Part shown: positions 52,069-61,614 of the stretch, piece after piece | Layout: every line of letters starts with the position of its first letter | Numbering within the stretch: position 1 is the first letter of the stretch | Origin: Shinella sp. CPCC 101442 | Lineage (GTDB): Bacteria; Pseudomonadota; Alphaproteobacteria; Rhizobiales; Rhizobiaceae | NCBI RefSeq assembly: GCF_024704725.1 | Contig: NZ_JALIQS010000006.1 | Span: 62,001 to 126,000 of the forward strand | Length of the DNA stretch: 64,000 bases | Direction: 5' to 3' | Made by a program: the position numbers and the translations under genes | Notes under the pieces: model-generated | Told to the model about the DNA's origin: nothing | Database searches by the model: none | Seen by the model: only the letters and a program-made list of their open reading frames with translations

Positions 52069-53136
52069 TCAGAACGATGCCTTGAGACTGCGCTGGAGCG
52101 CGTCGACGATCAGCCGCTTCAGCTCGGCGTGGATGTCGCCGCGAGTGCGGCTGCCCGGGTCGTCGCAGATCGGATCGACTTCGCCCACCGATTTCAGCAA
52201 CGCGGCGCTGCCCTCCTTACACTCCGGCAGGAAGCTGAAATGCACGGCGTCCGCCACCGTCGCATAACGCGCCTGGGGGATGTGTGCGGCAAGCGTGTCC
52301 GAAATCACTGCCTCGGGGATCGTATCCGGATTGCCGAGATTGATGAGGCTGATCGGGATGTCGATCGCCTTCAGGCTTTCCGCGACATAGGCCTGGGCCA
52401 GCCCGGGATCCACCGCGACCACCGAGCGCACCCGCGGATCGCGGTTCGACTGTTCGAAGCGGGCCTTGTCGAGTTTGCGCAGGTCGACCTTTTCCACCGC
52501 GACCGGCATATCGTCGACATAACCCCGACGGCCGGCAAACCAGGCGCAGTCCCACTTGCCATAGTCATCGCAGTAGCGGGCATAGGTTTCGAGATCGGCC
52601 CGCGCGCCGCCGATTTCCATCGCCGCAGCCCCGCCGAGGGAAAAGCCGACGACGCCGATGCGCGTCGTGTCGATCGCGGAACTCCAGCCGGCATCCGTCG
52701 AAAACCGGTCGATCAGGGCGGAGAGATCGGCGGTCCGCTCCCAGATCTTCGGCGTTGCCGCCGGTGTCGAATCGCCGCTCGTCGTGCCGGGATGGTTTGG
52801 CCCGGCAACGACGAAACCGGCTTCGGCCAGCGCTGTCGCCAACCAGCTCATGCCCTCGATGCGTCCGCCCGAACCATGCGAGAAGAGCACCAGCGGAAAA
52901 TCTCCTTCGGCGATGGGCGCATCCCTGAGCGCCGGCGCGCCCTCGAACAGCCTGTTGTCGCCGACAAGGCCCGGCGTGCCGCCGCCCGTCGCCGGATACC
53001 AGACGGTGACCGCGATATCGTGCCCGCGCTCCGGCGCGAAAACAGCGATCGTGCGAACGCCGACCTCGGTGGCATGGGCCGATGGGATGGCTGCGCTGGC
53101 AAGGAGAAGGGCGGAAAAAAGAGGAAGGATGGGCAT
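52069..53136 (-). CDS. Exported alpha/beta-hydrolase (dienelactone-hydrolase/PAF-acetylhydrolase-like)
   Basis: A 355-residue protein. The signal peptide is at about 1-24 (MPILPLFSALLLASAAIPSAHA). An alpha/beta fold follows with oxyanion region FPLVLFSHGSGGRIEGMSWLA (about 86-106), FVVAGPNHPGTTSGDS, nucleophile elbow GVVGFSLGGAA (Ser about 168), Asp in SVVAVDPGLAQA, and His in VADAVHFSFLPEC (about 310). The catalytic triad is therefore likely complete. ATG 53136 follows GAGG. Substrate unknown. It is divergent from a membrane AraC regulator, a frequent regulator-target arrangement. Confidence 0.85.
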   Translation of the reverse strand: MPILPLFSALLLASAAIPSAHATEVGVRTIAVFAPERGHDIAVTVWYPATGGGTPGLVGDNRLFEGAPALRDAPIAEGDFPLVLFSHGSGGRIEGMSWLATALAEAGFVVAGPNHPGTTSGDSTPAATPKIWERTADLSALIDRFSTDAGWSSAIDTTRIGVVGFSLGGAAAMEIGGARADLETYARYCDDYGKWDCAWFAGRRGYVDDMPVAVEKVDLRKLDKARFEQSNRDPRVRSVVAVDPGLAQAYVAESLKAIDIPISLINLGNPDTIPEAVISDTLAAHIPQARYATVADAVHFSFLPECKEGSAALLKSVGEVDPICDDPGSRTRGDIHAELKRLIVDALQRSLKASF

Positions 53137-53265
53137 GGAGACCTCGTTTGCTTGTCTTTGGCGGGGAAACCCTCGCCGCAACGGCCTCCCGTCGCGTCCT
53201 GGATCGTGTTTGAGGTCGCCCTCGATCGCGATCCGGATCATGATGTCCCCAACATCAATCGTTCC

Positions 53266-54288
53266 GTGCCTGCCGTGCTCTTCATTCCCTTACCCTTCGT
53301 CATCGCCCTGTTCCTCCTTCCGCGCTTCGTCGCGCTGCTGCGCCAGCAGGAGGGCGGCAACCGGCCGTTTCTCGCCCTGATCGGGCTCTGCATCGCGCAG
53401 TCGCTCGCCGCCGGCCTGCGCTGGGGATATGACGTGGAGGCCATGAGGTTCGTCCTGCCCGTGCTGGCCGGCGGTCTGCCGCCGCTGGTTCTGGCGAGTT
53501 TTCAAAGCCTTATTCATCGCGATCGGGCCCAAGTTCCCGGGCTGAACGCCACGCCGCCGCTGGTCATTCTGGCCCTGGTGTTGCTGGCACCCGGGTTGAT
53601 CGACGGTGCGCTCGTCGTCATCTTCGTCGGCTATGCCATGATCCTGTTGAGGCTCGCTTATGCCGGTCCCGACGGGCTGGACGAGGCACGGCTCGATGGC
53701 GCCGCCGGGGCACACAAGGCCCTCCTGATCGCCGCGGGCGCGCTTTGCGTTTCGGCGTCGTTCGACATCGTCGTGCTTCTGGCGTTCGAGTGGAGCCAGG
53801 GCAAGAACGTGCCGATGATCGTCAGCAACGCCAACCTGCTCGGTATTCTCCTCGTCGGCCTCACCGCGACGGTCGCAGCGCGCGCCCGCGTACCGTCGTT
53901 GCCCTCGGAGGAAACGGAAGAGGACTTCGCGACGGCCGAGCGGGATCGTGACGTGCTGGCGCGCATCGATCGGCTGCTTGCGGATCAGAAGCTGTTTCGC
54001 GACGACACGCTGACGCTCGGGCGTCTCGCCCGGCGAGCAGGCGTGCCGGCGCGGCAGATTTCCGGCGCGATCAATCGCCTCGCCGGCAAGAACGTCTCGC
54101 AATACATCAATGATTTTCGCATCACGGAGGCCTGCCGGCTGCTGCGCGAGACCGACATGCCCGTGACGTCGGCCATGCTCGAATCAGGTTTTCAGACCAA
54201 ATCGAACTTCAACCGCGAATTCCGCCGCGTCACCGCCCAAAGCCCGGCGACCTGGCGCGCGGAAAACCGATCGCCACCGAGGGAGTAA
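53266..54288 (+). CDS. AraC-family regulator with N-terminal membrane domain
   Basis: About 340 residues. Six or seven hydrophobic segments fill about 1-205 (LFIPLPFVIALFLLPRF, PVLAGGLPPLVLASF, LVILALVLLAPGLIDGALVVIFVGYAMILL, SFDIVVLLAF, NLLGILLVGLTATVAA). An AraC-type DNA-binding domain is at about 245-335 (LGRLARRAGVPARQISGAIN, FRITEACRLLRET, ESGFQTKSNFNREFRRVTAQSP). The start is uncertain: GTG at 53206, 53266 or 53275; I take 53266. It probably senses a membrane or periplasmic signal and controls the divergent hydrolase. Confidence 0.85.
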   Translation: MPAVLFIPLPFVIALFLLPRFVALLRQQEGGNRPFLALIGLCIAQSLAAGLRWGYDVEAMRFVLPVLAGGLPPLVLASFQSLIHRDRAQVPGLNATPPLVILALVLLAPGLIDGALVVIFVGYAMILLRLAYAGPDGLDEARLDGAAGAHKALLIAAGALCVSASFDIVVLLAFEWSQGKNVPMIVSNANLLGILLVGLTATVAARARVPSLPSEETEEDFATAERDRDVLARIDRLLADQKLFRDDTLTLGRLARRAGVPARQISGAINRLAGKNVSQYINDFRITEACRLLRETDMPVTSAMLESGFQTKSNFNREFRRVTAQSPATWRAENRSPPRE

Positions 54289-54355
54289 TCGCCGATACAA
54301 AGGCCAAAACGCACAAAAGCCCCGGTGAACCAAGGCTTTGAAACTTTTGAGAGAA

Positions 54356-54430
54356 TGGAGCGGGTGAGGCGATTCGAACGCCCGACCCCAACCTTGGCAA
54401 GGTTGTGCTCTACCCCTGAGCTACACCCGC
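54356..54430 (-). tRNA. tRNA-Gly (anticodon GCC)
   Basis: 75 nt including encoded CCA. Read on the minus strand: acceptor GCGGGTG pairing with CACCCGC, D-arm TAGCTCAGGGGTAGAGCA, anticodon loop TTGCCAA (GCC), and T-arm with GTTCGAATC. The cloverleaf is complete. The flanks 54289-54355 and 54431-54648 hold no gene that I can support. Confidence 0.97.
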
Positions 54431-54648
54431 TCATTTCGACGGCCTGGGGTAGATCGCTTGGCCGAAGGTCGCTGCGTTGCGGCGACGGGCGGTATATGGC
54501 CCAAGGCCTTTTAAAAGGCAACAGGGAAATGCCGGATTTTGGAGAAAAAATTGCGAAGGCTTTCAAAGGGCCGGATTTTCAGGCGGTTGCGCTCGGGGCA
54601 TCGAAGCCCTATCAGCGGGCAGGAGCAAATCACGCCGGGAATGATCAC

Positions 54649-55158
54649 ATGAGCGATACGCAGCCGAAGACCGACAAGGACCTTTTCCAGTTTCTCGACG
54701 GGCTCGGCATCGTCCATGCGACCAAGGAGCATGCGCCGGTCTTCACGGTCGCCGAATCGGTAGCGTTGCGCGACGAGATTCCCGGCGGCCATACGAAGAA
54801 CTTGTTCGTGAAGGACAAGAAGGACAATTATTTCCTGATGACCGTCGAGGAGCACGCGACCGTCGACCTGAAGACGATCCATACCGTCATCGGTGCTGCA
54901 AGCCGCGTGTCCTTCGGCAAGCCGGAGAAGCTGATGGAATATCTCGGCGTCATTCCCGGTGCCGTCACGGCTTTCGGGGTCCTCAACGATGCCGAAGGCA
55001 AGGTGAAGATGATCGTCGATGCCGACCTGATGGTCTTCGATACGATCAACTGCCATCCGTTGCGCAACGACGCGACGACCTCGATCGGCTCGAAGGACCT
55101 CCTGCGCTTCATCGAGGCGACGGGACATGAACCGCTTGTCTTGAAAGTTACGGCCTGA
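54649..55158 (+). CDS. YbaK/ProX (PrdX)-type aminoacyl-tRNA deacylase
   Basis: A 169-residue trans-editing domain protein that clears mischarged tRNA(Pro), e.g. alanyl-tRNA(Pro). Family marks are LFQFLDGLGIVHATKEHAPVFTVAES (about 10-35), GGHTKNLFVKDKKDNYFLMTVEEHATVDLK (about 45-75; the lysine is essential in relatives), GKPEKLMEYLGVIPGAVTAFGVLND and CHPLRNDATTSI. ATG at 54649 follows GGGA; the long frame upstream crosses a tRNA and is rejected. Confidence 0.9.
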   Translation: MSDTQPKTDKDLFQFLDGLGIVHATKEHAPVFTVAESVALRDEIPGGHTKNLFVKDKKDNYFLMTVEEHATVDLKTIHTVIGAASRVSFGKPEKLMEYLGVIPGAVTAFGVLNDAEGKVKMIVDADLMVFDTINCHPLRNDATTSIGSKDLLRFIEATGHEPLVLKVTA

Positions 55159-55214
55159 CATACGATTTTCAGCGCAGACACGTGATTTGGGCGCCCGGCG
55201 CCACAGGAGAGACC

Positions 55215-56177
55215 ATGAGTGCAGGCGAAAACCCCTATGCATCGTCCTATGGCGGGCAGATGAACGTTTCGGCGAGCTATGGCGGCGCGGCACCGGCGGA
55301 TGAGCTGATCAAGGACACGTCGACGGCGAACTTTACCCGCGACGTGCTGGAGGCTTCGCGCCAGCAGCCCGTTCTCGTCGACTTCTGGGCGCCCTGGTGC
55401 GGCCCCTGCAAGCAGCTCCAGCCGATCATCGAGAAGGTCGTGCGCGAGGGTGCCGGCCGCGTAAAGCTCGTCAAGCTCAATATCGACGACCACCCGTCCA
55501 TTCCCGGCCAGCTCGGCATCCAGTCTATTCCCGCCGTGATCGCCTTCGTCGGCGGCCGGCCGGTCGATGGCTTCATGGGCGCGGTGCCGGAAAGCCAGAT
55601 CCGGGAGTTCATCGACAAGATCGCCGGCCCGGCGGGCGCCGACGAGAAGGCCGAGATCGAAGCGCTGCTCACGGAAGCGAAAACCCTGTTCGACGCGGGC
55701 GACATCGACGGTGCGGCCAATCTCTACGGCGCGCTGCTGCAGGCCGATCCCGAAAACGCGTCGGCGCTTGCGGGTATTGCCGAATGCATGATCGCCGTCG
55801 GTCAGCCGGAAAATGCCCGCCAGGCGCTGACGGGCCTGCCGGAAGAGGTCGCTGCCGACCCCGCTATTGCCGCCGTCCTCAAAAAACTCGACCAGATCGA
55901 GGAGGCGCGCAAGCTCGGCGACCCCGCGGCGCTCGAACAGGCCCTGGCGCTCAACCCGGACGACCACGCGGCGCGGCTCAATCTTGCGAAAATCCGCAAT
56001 GTCGAGGGCGATCGGCAGGCGGCGGCCGAGCATCTGCTCTTCATCATGAAGCGTGACCGCACCTTCGACGATGACGGTGCGCGCCGTGAATTGCTGCAGT
56101 TCTTCGACGTCTGGGGACCGAAGGACCCGGCGACGATTTCTGCCCGTCGCAGGTTGTCGTCGATCCTGTTTTCCTGA
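55215..56177 (+). CDS. Thioredoxin-TPR protein (YbbN/CnoX-like)
   Basis: A 320-residue cytoplasmic protein. A Gly/Tyr/Ser-rich 35-residue lead precedes a thioredoxin domain (about 30-140) with VLVDFWAPWCGPCKQLQPII, so the active-site WCGPC is complete. Three or four TPR-like helical repeats follow to the end (AKTLFDAGDIDGAANLYGALLQADPENASALAGIAEC as one example, shown in outline). CnoX proteins are oxidation-activated holdases that hand clients to chaperones. AGGAGA precedes ATG 55215. Confidence 0.92.
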   Translation: MSAGENPYASSYGGQMNVSASYGGAAPADELIKDTSTANFTRDVLEASRQQPVLVDFWAPWCGPCKQLQPIIEKVVREGAGRVKLVKLNIDDHPSIPGQLGIQSIPAVIAFVGGRPVDGFMGAVPESQIREFIDKIAGPAGADEKAEIEALLTEAKTLFDAGDIDGAANLYGALLQADPENASALAGIAECMIAVGQPENARQALTGLPEEVAADPAIAAVLKKLDQIEEARKLGDPAALEQALALNPDDHAARLNLAKIRNVEGDRQAAAEHLLFIMKRDRTFDDDGARRELLQFFDVWGPKDPATISARRRLSSILFS

Positions 56178-56314
56178 GGTTTTTTGCCCGCGGGTGCGAC
56201 GGCATCCCTTGAGAAACGGCGCGCCTACACCACATTCGCAAAAGGCGCGTCGGCAAGGGGCCGGGACGGGGCATCCAGACGCAGCACCGCGCCGCGGAAT
56301 GGGAAGGCAATGCC

Positions 56315-56995
56315 ATGCATGTGGGAAATGCGCGCTATCTGAAGCCGACGGACCTGCCGGAGACCATCCCCGTCTTTCCGCTGACGGGTGCGCTTCTCCT
56401 GCCCGGCGGTCAGCTGCCGCTCAATATCTTCGAGCCGCGCTATCTTTCCATGTTCGACGATGCGCTCGCCTCGCATCGGCTGATCGGCATGGTGCAGCCG
56501 GTTTTCGGCGAGCACCGCGCAGACGAGATCGGCCACGACAGCGCGGCCCTGTGCAAGGTCGGCTGCATCGGCCGTATAACCTCGTTTGCGGAGACCGGTG
56601 ACGGGCGTTATGTCGTTTCGCTCACCGGTGTGTGCCGCTATCGCCTTCTGGAGGAAGCCTCCAGCGCGAAATCCTACCGCAGCTTCCGCATCGCCCCCTT
56701 CATCGGCGACCTGACGGTGCAGGACGACGAGACGAGTGTCGATCGGGATGCGCTGCTCGCCGCCTTCAAGGCCTATCTCGACGCCAACAAGCTGGAGGCG
56801 GACTGGGAGAGCGTGGAGCGCGCCAGCAACACGACGCTGGTCAATTCGATGGCGATGATGTCGCCCTACGGCCCAGCGGAAAAGCAGGCGCTTTTGGAAG
56901 CGCCCGACCTGAAGACGCGTGCCGAAACGCTGATCGCCATTACCGAGATCGTGCTTGCCCGTGCCTATGGCGACGTCGATACGCGGCTGCAGTAG
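56315..56995 (+). CDS. Lon substrate-binding (LON-N/PUA-like) domain protein
   Basis: A 226-residue protein made of the Lon N-terminal domain without ATPase or protease parts: ETIPVFPLTGALLLPGGQLPLNIFEPRYLSMFDDAL (about 15-50, in outline), IGRITSFAETGDGRYVVSLTGVCRYRL (about 90-116) and a C-terminal helical part. Such stand-alone proteins are widespread in alphaproteobacteria and their role is unclear. It precedes the Trm112 gene by 9 bp, a conserved pairing in rhizobia. Confidence 0.92.
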   Translation: MHVGNARYLKPTDLPETIPVFPLTGALLLPGGQLPLNIFEPRYLSMFDDALASHRLIGMVQPVFGEHRADEIGHDSAALCKVGCIGRITSFAETGDGRYVVSLTGVCRYRLLEEASSAKSYRSFRIAPFIGDLTVQDDETSVDRDALLAAFKAYLDANKLEADWESVERASNTTLVNSMAMMSPYGPAEKQALLEAPDLKTRAETLIAITEIVLARAYGDVDTRLQ

Positions 56996-57004
56996 GAGAA
57001 GCCG

Positions 57005-57193
57005 ATGGACGAAAGCACCAGCCGGGTCGCCCCGAAACTGCTCGAACTGCTCGTCTGTCCGCTAACCAAGGGCCGGCTGACCTATGACGCCAAGGCCGGC
57101 GAGCTGATTTCCGAAAAGGCCAGGCTTGCCTATCCGATCCGCGACGGCATTCCGATCATGCTGATCTCGGAAGCACGCGAGATCAAGGACTAG
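57005..57193 (+). CDS. Trm112-family (UPF0434) protein
   Basis: A 62-residue zinc-ribbon-like protein: [36 protein letters not shown]. Only one Cys remains of the zinc-binding set, as is normal for bacterial UPF0434. Trm112 activates methyltransferases in eukaryotes; the bacterial role is uncertain. It overlaps the convergent ubiH gene by 4 bp. Confidence 0.93.
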   Translation: MDESTSRVAPKLLELLVCPLTKGRLTYDAKAGELISEKARLAYPIRDGIPIMLISEAREIKD

Positions 57194-58440
57194 ATCCGCT
57201 GCCCCACCAGCATGCGCGGGTGCCCGCCGCCGGTGGTGCCTTCGGCCTGCCGGATGAAGAAGGATTTGAGGCCCGGCAGGCGATCGACGACGCCGAGGCC
57301 GATATCGCGCAAGACGCGGATCGGCGTTACGTCGTTGGAGAACAGGCGGTTCAGCACATCCGTCGTGATGCCCATGCGCACCGTGTCGAAGCGGCGCCAG
57401 CTCTCGTAGCGCTCCAGGACCGAGACGGCGCCGATATCGAGGCCGAGGCGGTCGGCCTCGACGATGGTTTCGGCAAGGGCCGCCACATCCTTGAAGCCGA
57501 GATTGAGGCCCTGGCCGGAAATCGGGTGGATGCCGTGCGCCGCGTCTCCCGCAAGCGCAAAGCGGGGAGCGATGAAGGCGCGGGCAAGCGTCAGGCCGAG
57601 CGGGAAGGCGCGGCGACCGCCGATGGCCTTCAGTGCGCCCAGCTTGTGGCCGAAGCGGCGCTCCAGTTCCTCCTCGAAGACGAGGTCGTCGCTCTCGACG
57701 AGGCGGCGGGCGTCCTCCGTGCGCTCGGTCCAGACGAGCGACGAGCGGTTTCCGGTCAGCGGCAGCGTGGCGAAGGGGCCGGCGGGCAGGAAGTGTTCTT
57801 CGGCCGTGCCGTCATGCGGGCGCTCGTGCTCGACGGTCGTGACGATGCCGGACTGGCCGTAGTCGAAGCGCACGGTCTTGATGCCGGCCATGTCGCGCAG
57901 TTTCGAGCGTACGCCGTCGCAGGCGACGAGCAGGCGGGTTTGGCGCACGGAACCATCGGAAAGGGTCACCGTGGTCGCGTGCTGGCCGGTCGCAAAACCG
58001 TCGGCGGAGGTGGACCAGTGAATAGGAATGCCGAGCAGTTCGGCCTGACGGAGCAGGCTGCCGGTCATGGCGCGGTTGGGCACCATATGGGCGAAGGGTT
58101 GGCCGTCGTCGCCGGAACCGGCGCCTTCAAAGGTCAGGAAGACGGGGCGAACGGGATCGGCAGTGCGCGAATCGGTGATGACCATGCGGCGGATCGGCTC
58201 GGCCTCGGCGGCGATCTCGTTCCACACGCCGAGCACGTCGAGCAGGTTGCGGGCAGCCGCGACGATCGCCGAAGCGCGCTCGTCCTTCTGCCAGGCGTGG
58301 CCGGGCGCGCCATCGACGACCTCGACGGCCAGGTGCGGTGCGGCCTTCTTGACGGCGACAGCCAGCGACAAGCCGACATAACCGCCGCCGGCGACGAGAA
58401 CATCGAGCATGGGGGCGTCAGGCTTGGTCGCGTCTGTCAT
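57190..58440 (-). CDS. Ubiquinone biosynthesis FAD hydroxylase (UbiH/UbiF/COQ6 family)
   Basis: A 416-residue flavin monooxygenase. FAD motifs are [18 protein letters not shown] (about 13-30), [18 protein letters not shown] (DG motif, about 165-182) and [31 protein letters not shown] (about 292-322), the last with the UbiH-type ISGQGLNLG. It hydroxylates the ubiquinone ring; which carbon cannot be decided. ATG 58440 gives a usual N-terminus. It is divergent from tesB. Confidence 0.92.
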   Translation of the reverse strand: MTDATKPDAPMLDVLVAGGGYVGLSLAVAVKKAAPHLAVEVVDGAPGHAWQKDERASAIVAAARNLLDVLGVWNEIAAEAEPIRRMVITDSRTADPVRPVFLTFEGAGSGDDGQPFAHMVPNRAMTGSLLRQAELLGIPIHWSTSADGFATGQHATTVTLSDGSVRQTRLLVACDGVRSKLRDMAGIKTVRFDYGQSGIVTTVEHERPHDGTAEEHFLPAGPFATLPLTGNRSSLVWTERTEDARRLVESDDLVFEEELERRFGHKLGALKAIGGRRAFPLGLTLARAFIAPRFALAGDAAHGIHPISGQGLNLGFKDVAALAETIVEADRLGLDIGAVSVLERYESWRRFDTVRMGITTDVLNRLFSNDVTPIRVLRDIGLGVVDRLPGLKSFFIRQAEGTTGGGHPRMLVGQRI

Positions 58441-58535
58441 GGTCTATTCCTCGCCGCTTGAGGTCTTCTTTCCCCCTATATAGAGGAGGAGAGACTGCTT
58501 TCCTACCTCGGGCCTAGTTTCGGAGCCACGTCCAA

Positions 58536-59423
58536 ATGTCGCGCCATCACCCCAAGAACCCCGCCATGGACCTTCTTCTCGAAACGCTCGATCTCGAGCG
58601 GCTGGAGGCGCGTCTCTTCCGCGGCCAGAGCCCGCAGGTCGGCTGGCAGCGGGTGTTCGGCGGGCAGGTGATCGGTCAGGCGCTGGTTGCGGCAACGCGA
58701 ACGGTGGAGCAAGAGAACCGCTTCGCGCACTCCCTGCACGCCTATTTCGTGCGGCCCGGCGATCCTTCGGTGCCGATCATCTATGACGTGGAAAACATCC
58801 GTGACGGCGGGTCCTTCGCCACGCGACGCGTCACCGCCATCCAGCATGGCAAGCCGATCTATTTCATGACCGCCTCCTTTCAGGACGACGAGGACGGTCT
58901 GGAGCACCAGGCGCCGATGCCCGATGTGCCGGCGCCGGAAAAGCTGCTTGGCGAGGCGGATCTCAAGGAGCAATTCCTGACGCAGGCGCCGTCGCACATC
59001 CGCGCCTATTGGGAGCGCCCCCGGCCGATCGAGCTGCGCCCGGTCTCGCTGACCCATTATTTCTCGGCGGAGAAGCTGGAGCCGAGCCAGGATATCTGGG
59101 TGCGCACGACAGGGCCGGTGCCGGCCGAGCGCCATCTGCAAGCCGCCGTGCTCGCCTATCTCTCCGACATGACGCTGCTCGATACCTCGCTCTTCGCACA
59201 TGGTACCTCGGTGCTCGATCGCTCGTTGCAGGTCGCGAGCCTCGACCACGCCATGTGGTTCCACCGCCCGCCCGTTCTCGATGACTGGCTGCTCTACAGC
59301 CAGGACAGCCCCTCGGCGTTTGGCGGCCGCGGCATGACGCGTGGCGCAATTTTCAGCCGTTCCGGTACCCTCCTTGCCTCGGTCGCCCAGGAAGGGTTGA
59401 TTCGGAAAAAGGCAACTGACTAA
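58536..59423 (+). CDS. tesB: Acyl-CoA thioesterase II
   Basis: Hydrolyses acyl-CoA to free fatty acid and CoA. It is 295 residues with a double hot-dog fold. The first half has FRGQSPQVGWQRVFGGQVIGQALVAA and SLHAYFVRPGDPSVPIIYDVENIRDGGSFATRRV (about 20-105); the second half has LAYLSDMTLLDTSL (Asp of the active site, about 205-218), HAMWFHRP and GRGMTRGAIFSRSGTLLASVAQEGLIR. ATG 58536 has GGAG upstream. It precedes glnK as in other rhizobia. Confidence 0.95.
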   Translation: MSRHHPKNPAMDLLLETLDLERLEARLFRGQSPQVGWQRVFGGQVIGQALVAATRTVEQENRFAHSLHAYFVRPGDPSVPIIYDVENIRDGGSFATRRVTAIQHGKPIYFMTASFQDDEDGLEHQAPMPDVPAPEKLLGEADLKEQFLTQAPSHIRAYWERPRPIELRPVSLTHYFSAEKLEPSQDIWVRTTGPVPAERHLQAAVLAYLSDMTLLDTSLFAHGTSVLDRSLQVASLDHAMWFHRPPVLDDWLLYSQDSPSAFGGRGMTRGAIFSRSGTLLASVAQEGLIRKKATD

Positions 59424-59546
59424 ACTTTAATCATAATACTATTATCGCCTATTTTTTGATCTTCTGGAGTGGTGATTTTTTGCACCGCACCATCAATGTC
59501 ATTTTTATCGATTTAAATTCAGCGTCTTAGTCAAGGCGTTCGAATC

Positions 59547-59984
<438 letters not shown>

Positions 59985-60014
59985 GCAAACGGCCTTTCAG
60001 GGAGCCTATTCAAG

Positions 60015-61376
60015 ATGTCGTCATTCAACCTTTTTCATACCCTTTCCCGCGTGGCTGCCGCCACGACGGCCGTGTTTGCCCCCGTGGTCGCCTTCGCACA
60101 GGAAGCAGCACCCGCGGCCACCGAAGTTGCCGCCGCAGCGCCGGTTCCGGACAAGGCGGACACCGCTTTCATGTACCTCGCCACGATCCTCGTCCTGTTC
60201 ATGCTCGTTCCGGGACTGGGCCTGTTCTACGGTGGCCTGGTGCGCGCCAAGAACATGCTCTCGGTCCTGATGCAGTGCACGGTCATCGGTGCCGTCATGA
60301 TGATCGTCTGGGTCGTCTATGGTTATTCCTTCGCCTTCGGCGGTTCGACGAACCCCTATTTCGGCGGCTTCGCCAAGCTTTTCCTGTCCGGCGTGACGCT
60401 TGACAGCACGTCCGCCACGTTCAGCGATGGCGTCGTGATCTACGAATATGCCTTCATCGCCTTCCAGATGACCTTCGCGGCCATCACGCCGGCCCTGATC
60501 ATCGGCGCCTTTGCCGAGCGCATCAAGTTCTCGGCAGCCGTGCTCTTCACGGTGCTCTGGGCGACGTTCGTGTATTTCCCGATCGCGCACATGGTCTGGG
60601 ACGCCAACGGCCTGATCTTCACCATGGGCGCGCTCGACTTTGCCGGCGGCACCGTCGTGCACATCAATGCCGGTGTTGCGGGTCTCATCGGCGCGATCAT
60701 GGTCGGCAAGCGGACCGGCTTCGGCAAGGACATGATGGCGCCCCACTCCATGACGCTGACCCTCGTCGGTGCCGCCATGCTGTGGTTCGGCTGGTTCGGC
60801 TTCAACGCCGGCTCCAACCTGGAGGCCTCGGGCGGTGCGGTCCTCGCGACCATCAACACCTTCCTCGCCACGGCCGGCGCGATCGTCGCCTGGTCGCTCG
60901 TTGAAACCTTCACCCGCGGCAAGGCCTCCATGCTCGGCGCTGCCTCGGGCATGATCGCCGGCCTCGTCGCCGTCACTCCGGCTGCCGGCTCCGTCGGTCC
61001 GATGGGCGCCATCGTTCTCGGCCTCATCGCTTCGCCGGTCTGCTACTTCTTCGTCTCGACGGTGAAGAACAAGTTCGGCTACGACGACACCGCCGACGTC
61101 TTCGGCGTCCACGGTATCGGCGGCATCATCGGCGCTGTCGGAACCGGCATCCTGACGGCTCCGTCGCTCGGTGGCACCGGTGCGGCCGACTTCTCGATCG
61201 CATCGCAGACCACCACCCAGATCATCGCCGTCGCCATCACGATCGTATGGTGCGCCGTGGTCTCGGCGATCCTCTACAAGGTCGTCGACATGATCGTCGG
61301 TCTGCGTGTGTCCGTCGAAGCGGAACGCGAAGGTCTCGACCTGTCGTCGCACGGCGAAGCGGCCTATCATTCGTAA
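60015..61376 (+). CDS. amtB: Ammonium transporter AmtB
   Basis: A 453-residue trimeric membrane channel. It has a cleavable leader (about 1-30, ending VVAFA) and then 11 TM helices. Family signatures include ADTAFMYLATILVLFMLVPGLGLFYGGLVR (about 37-66), DFAGGTVVHINAGVAGLIGAIMVG with the first pore His (about 207-230), and FGVHGIGGIIGAVGTGIL with the second pore His (about 365-382). The signal peptide is typical of proteobacterial AmtB. Regulated with glnK by sigma-54. Confidence 0.97.
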   Translation: MSSFNLFHTLSRVAAATTAVFAPVVAFAQEAAPAATEVAAAAPVPDKADTAFMYLATILVLFMLVPGLGLFYGGLVRAKNMLSVLMQCTVIGAVMMIVWVVYGYSFAFGGSTNPYFGGFAKLFLSGVTLDSTSATFSDGVVIYEYAFIAFQMTFAAITPALIIGAFAERIKFSAAVLFTVLWATFVYFPIAHMVWDANGLIFTMGALDFAGGTVVHINAGVAGLIGAIMVGKRTGFGKDMMAPHSMTLTLVGAAMLWFGWFGFNAGSNLEASGGAVLATINTFLATAGAIVAWSLVETFTRGKASMLGAASGMIAGLVAVTPAAGSVGPMGAIVLGLIASPVCYFFVSTVKNKFGYDDTADVFGVHGIGGIIGAVGTGILTAPSLGGTGAADFSIASQTTTQIIAVAITIVWCAVVSAILYKVVDMIVGLRVSVEAEREGLDLSSHGEAAYHS

Positions 61377-61445
61377 AAGGACCGCGGCGGCTTTCGGGCC
61401 GCCGCCACGAGCCCGTCGCGGCCATGGGAAAACCATGCCGCCTTT

Positions 61446-61472
61446 GGCCCGGACTTCGGTCCGGGCCTTTTT
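61446..61472 (+). terminator. Rho-independent terminator after amtB
   Basis: GGCCCGGAC, loop TTCG, GTCCGGGCC, then TTTTT: a 9-bp perfect stem with a stable tetraloop. A weaker hairpin (GCGGCGGC and GCCGCCGC) precedes it at about 61384-61406. Confidence 0.93.
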
Positions 61473-61614
61473 CGTTTACGTGCAAGAAACCATGACCGGG
61501 GACGGCATGGTTAATGTGCCATTAAGGCTTCCTTCGTAGGGTTTGCAGTCAGGCACATCCGCGAATCGCGCGGAGACCGTGCGTATTTCCATTGCGTGGG
61601 CACAGGCTGTAACC

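Noticed and set aside
52129-53265. Long + strand open frame running into the AraC gene from 52129
   Set aside because: The first ~1.1 kb is antisense to the exported hydrolase; homology begins only at the membrane domain, so I start the gene near 53266.
60021-61436. 471-codon minus-strand frame over amtB
   Set aside because: Shadow of the strongly conserved AmtB sequence, rich in Asp/Gly/Arg with no recognisable domain.
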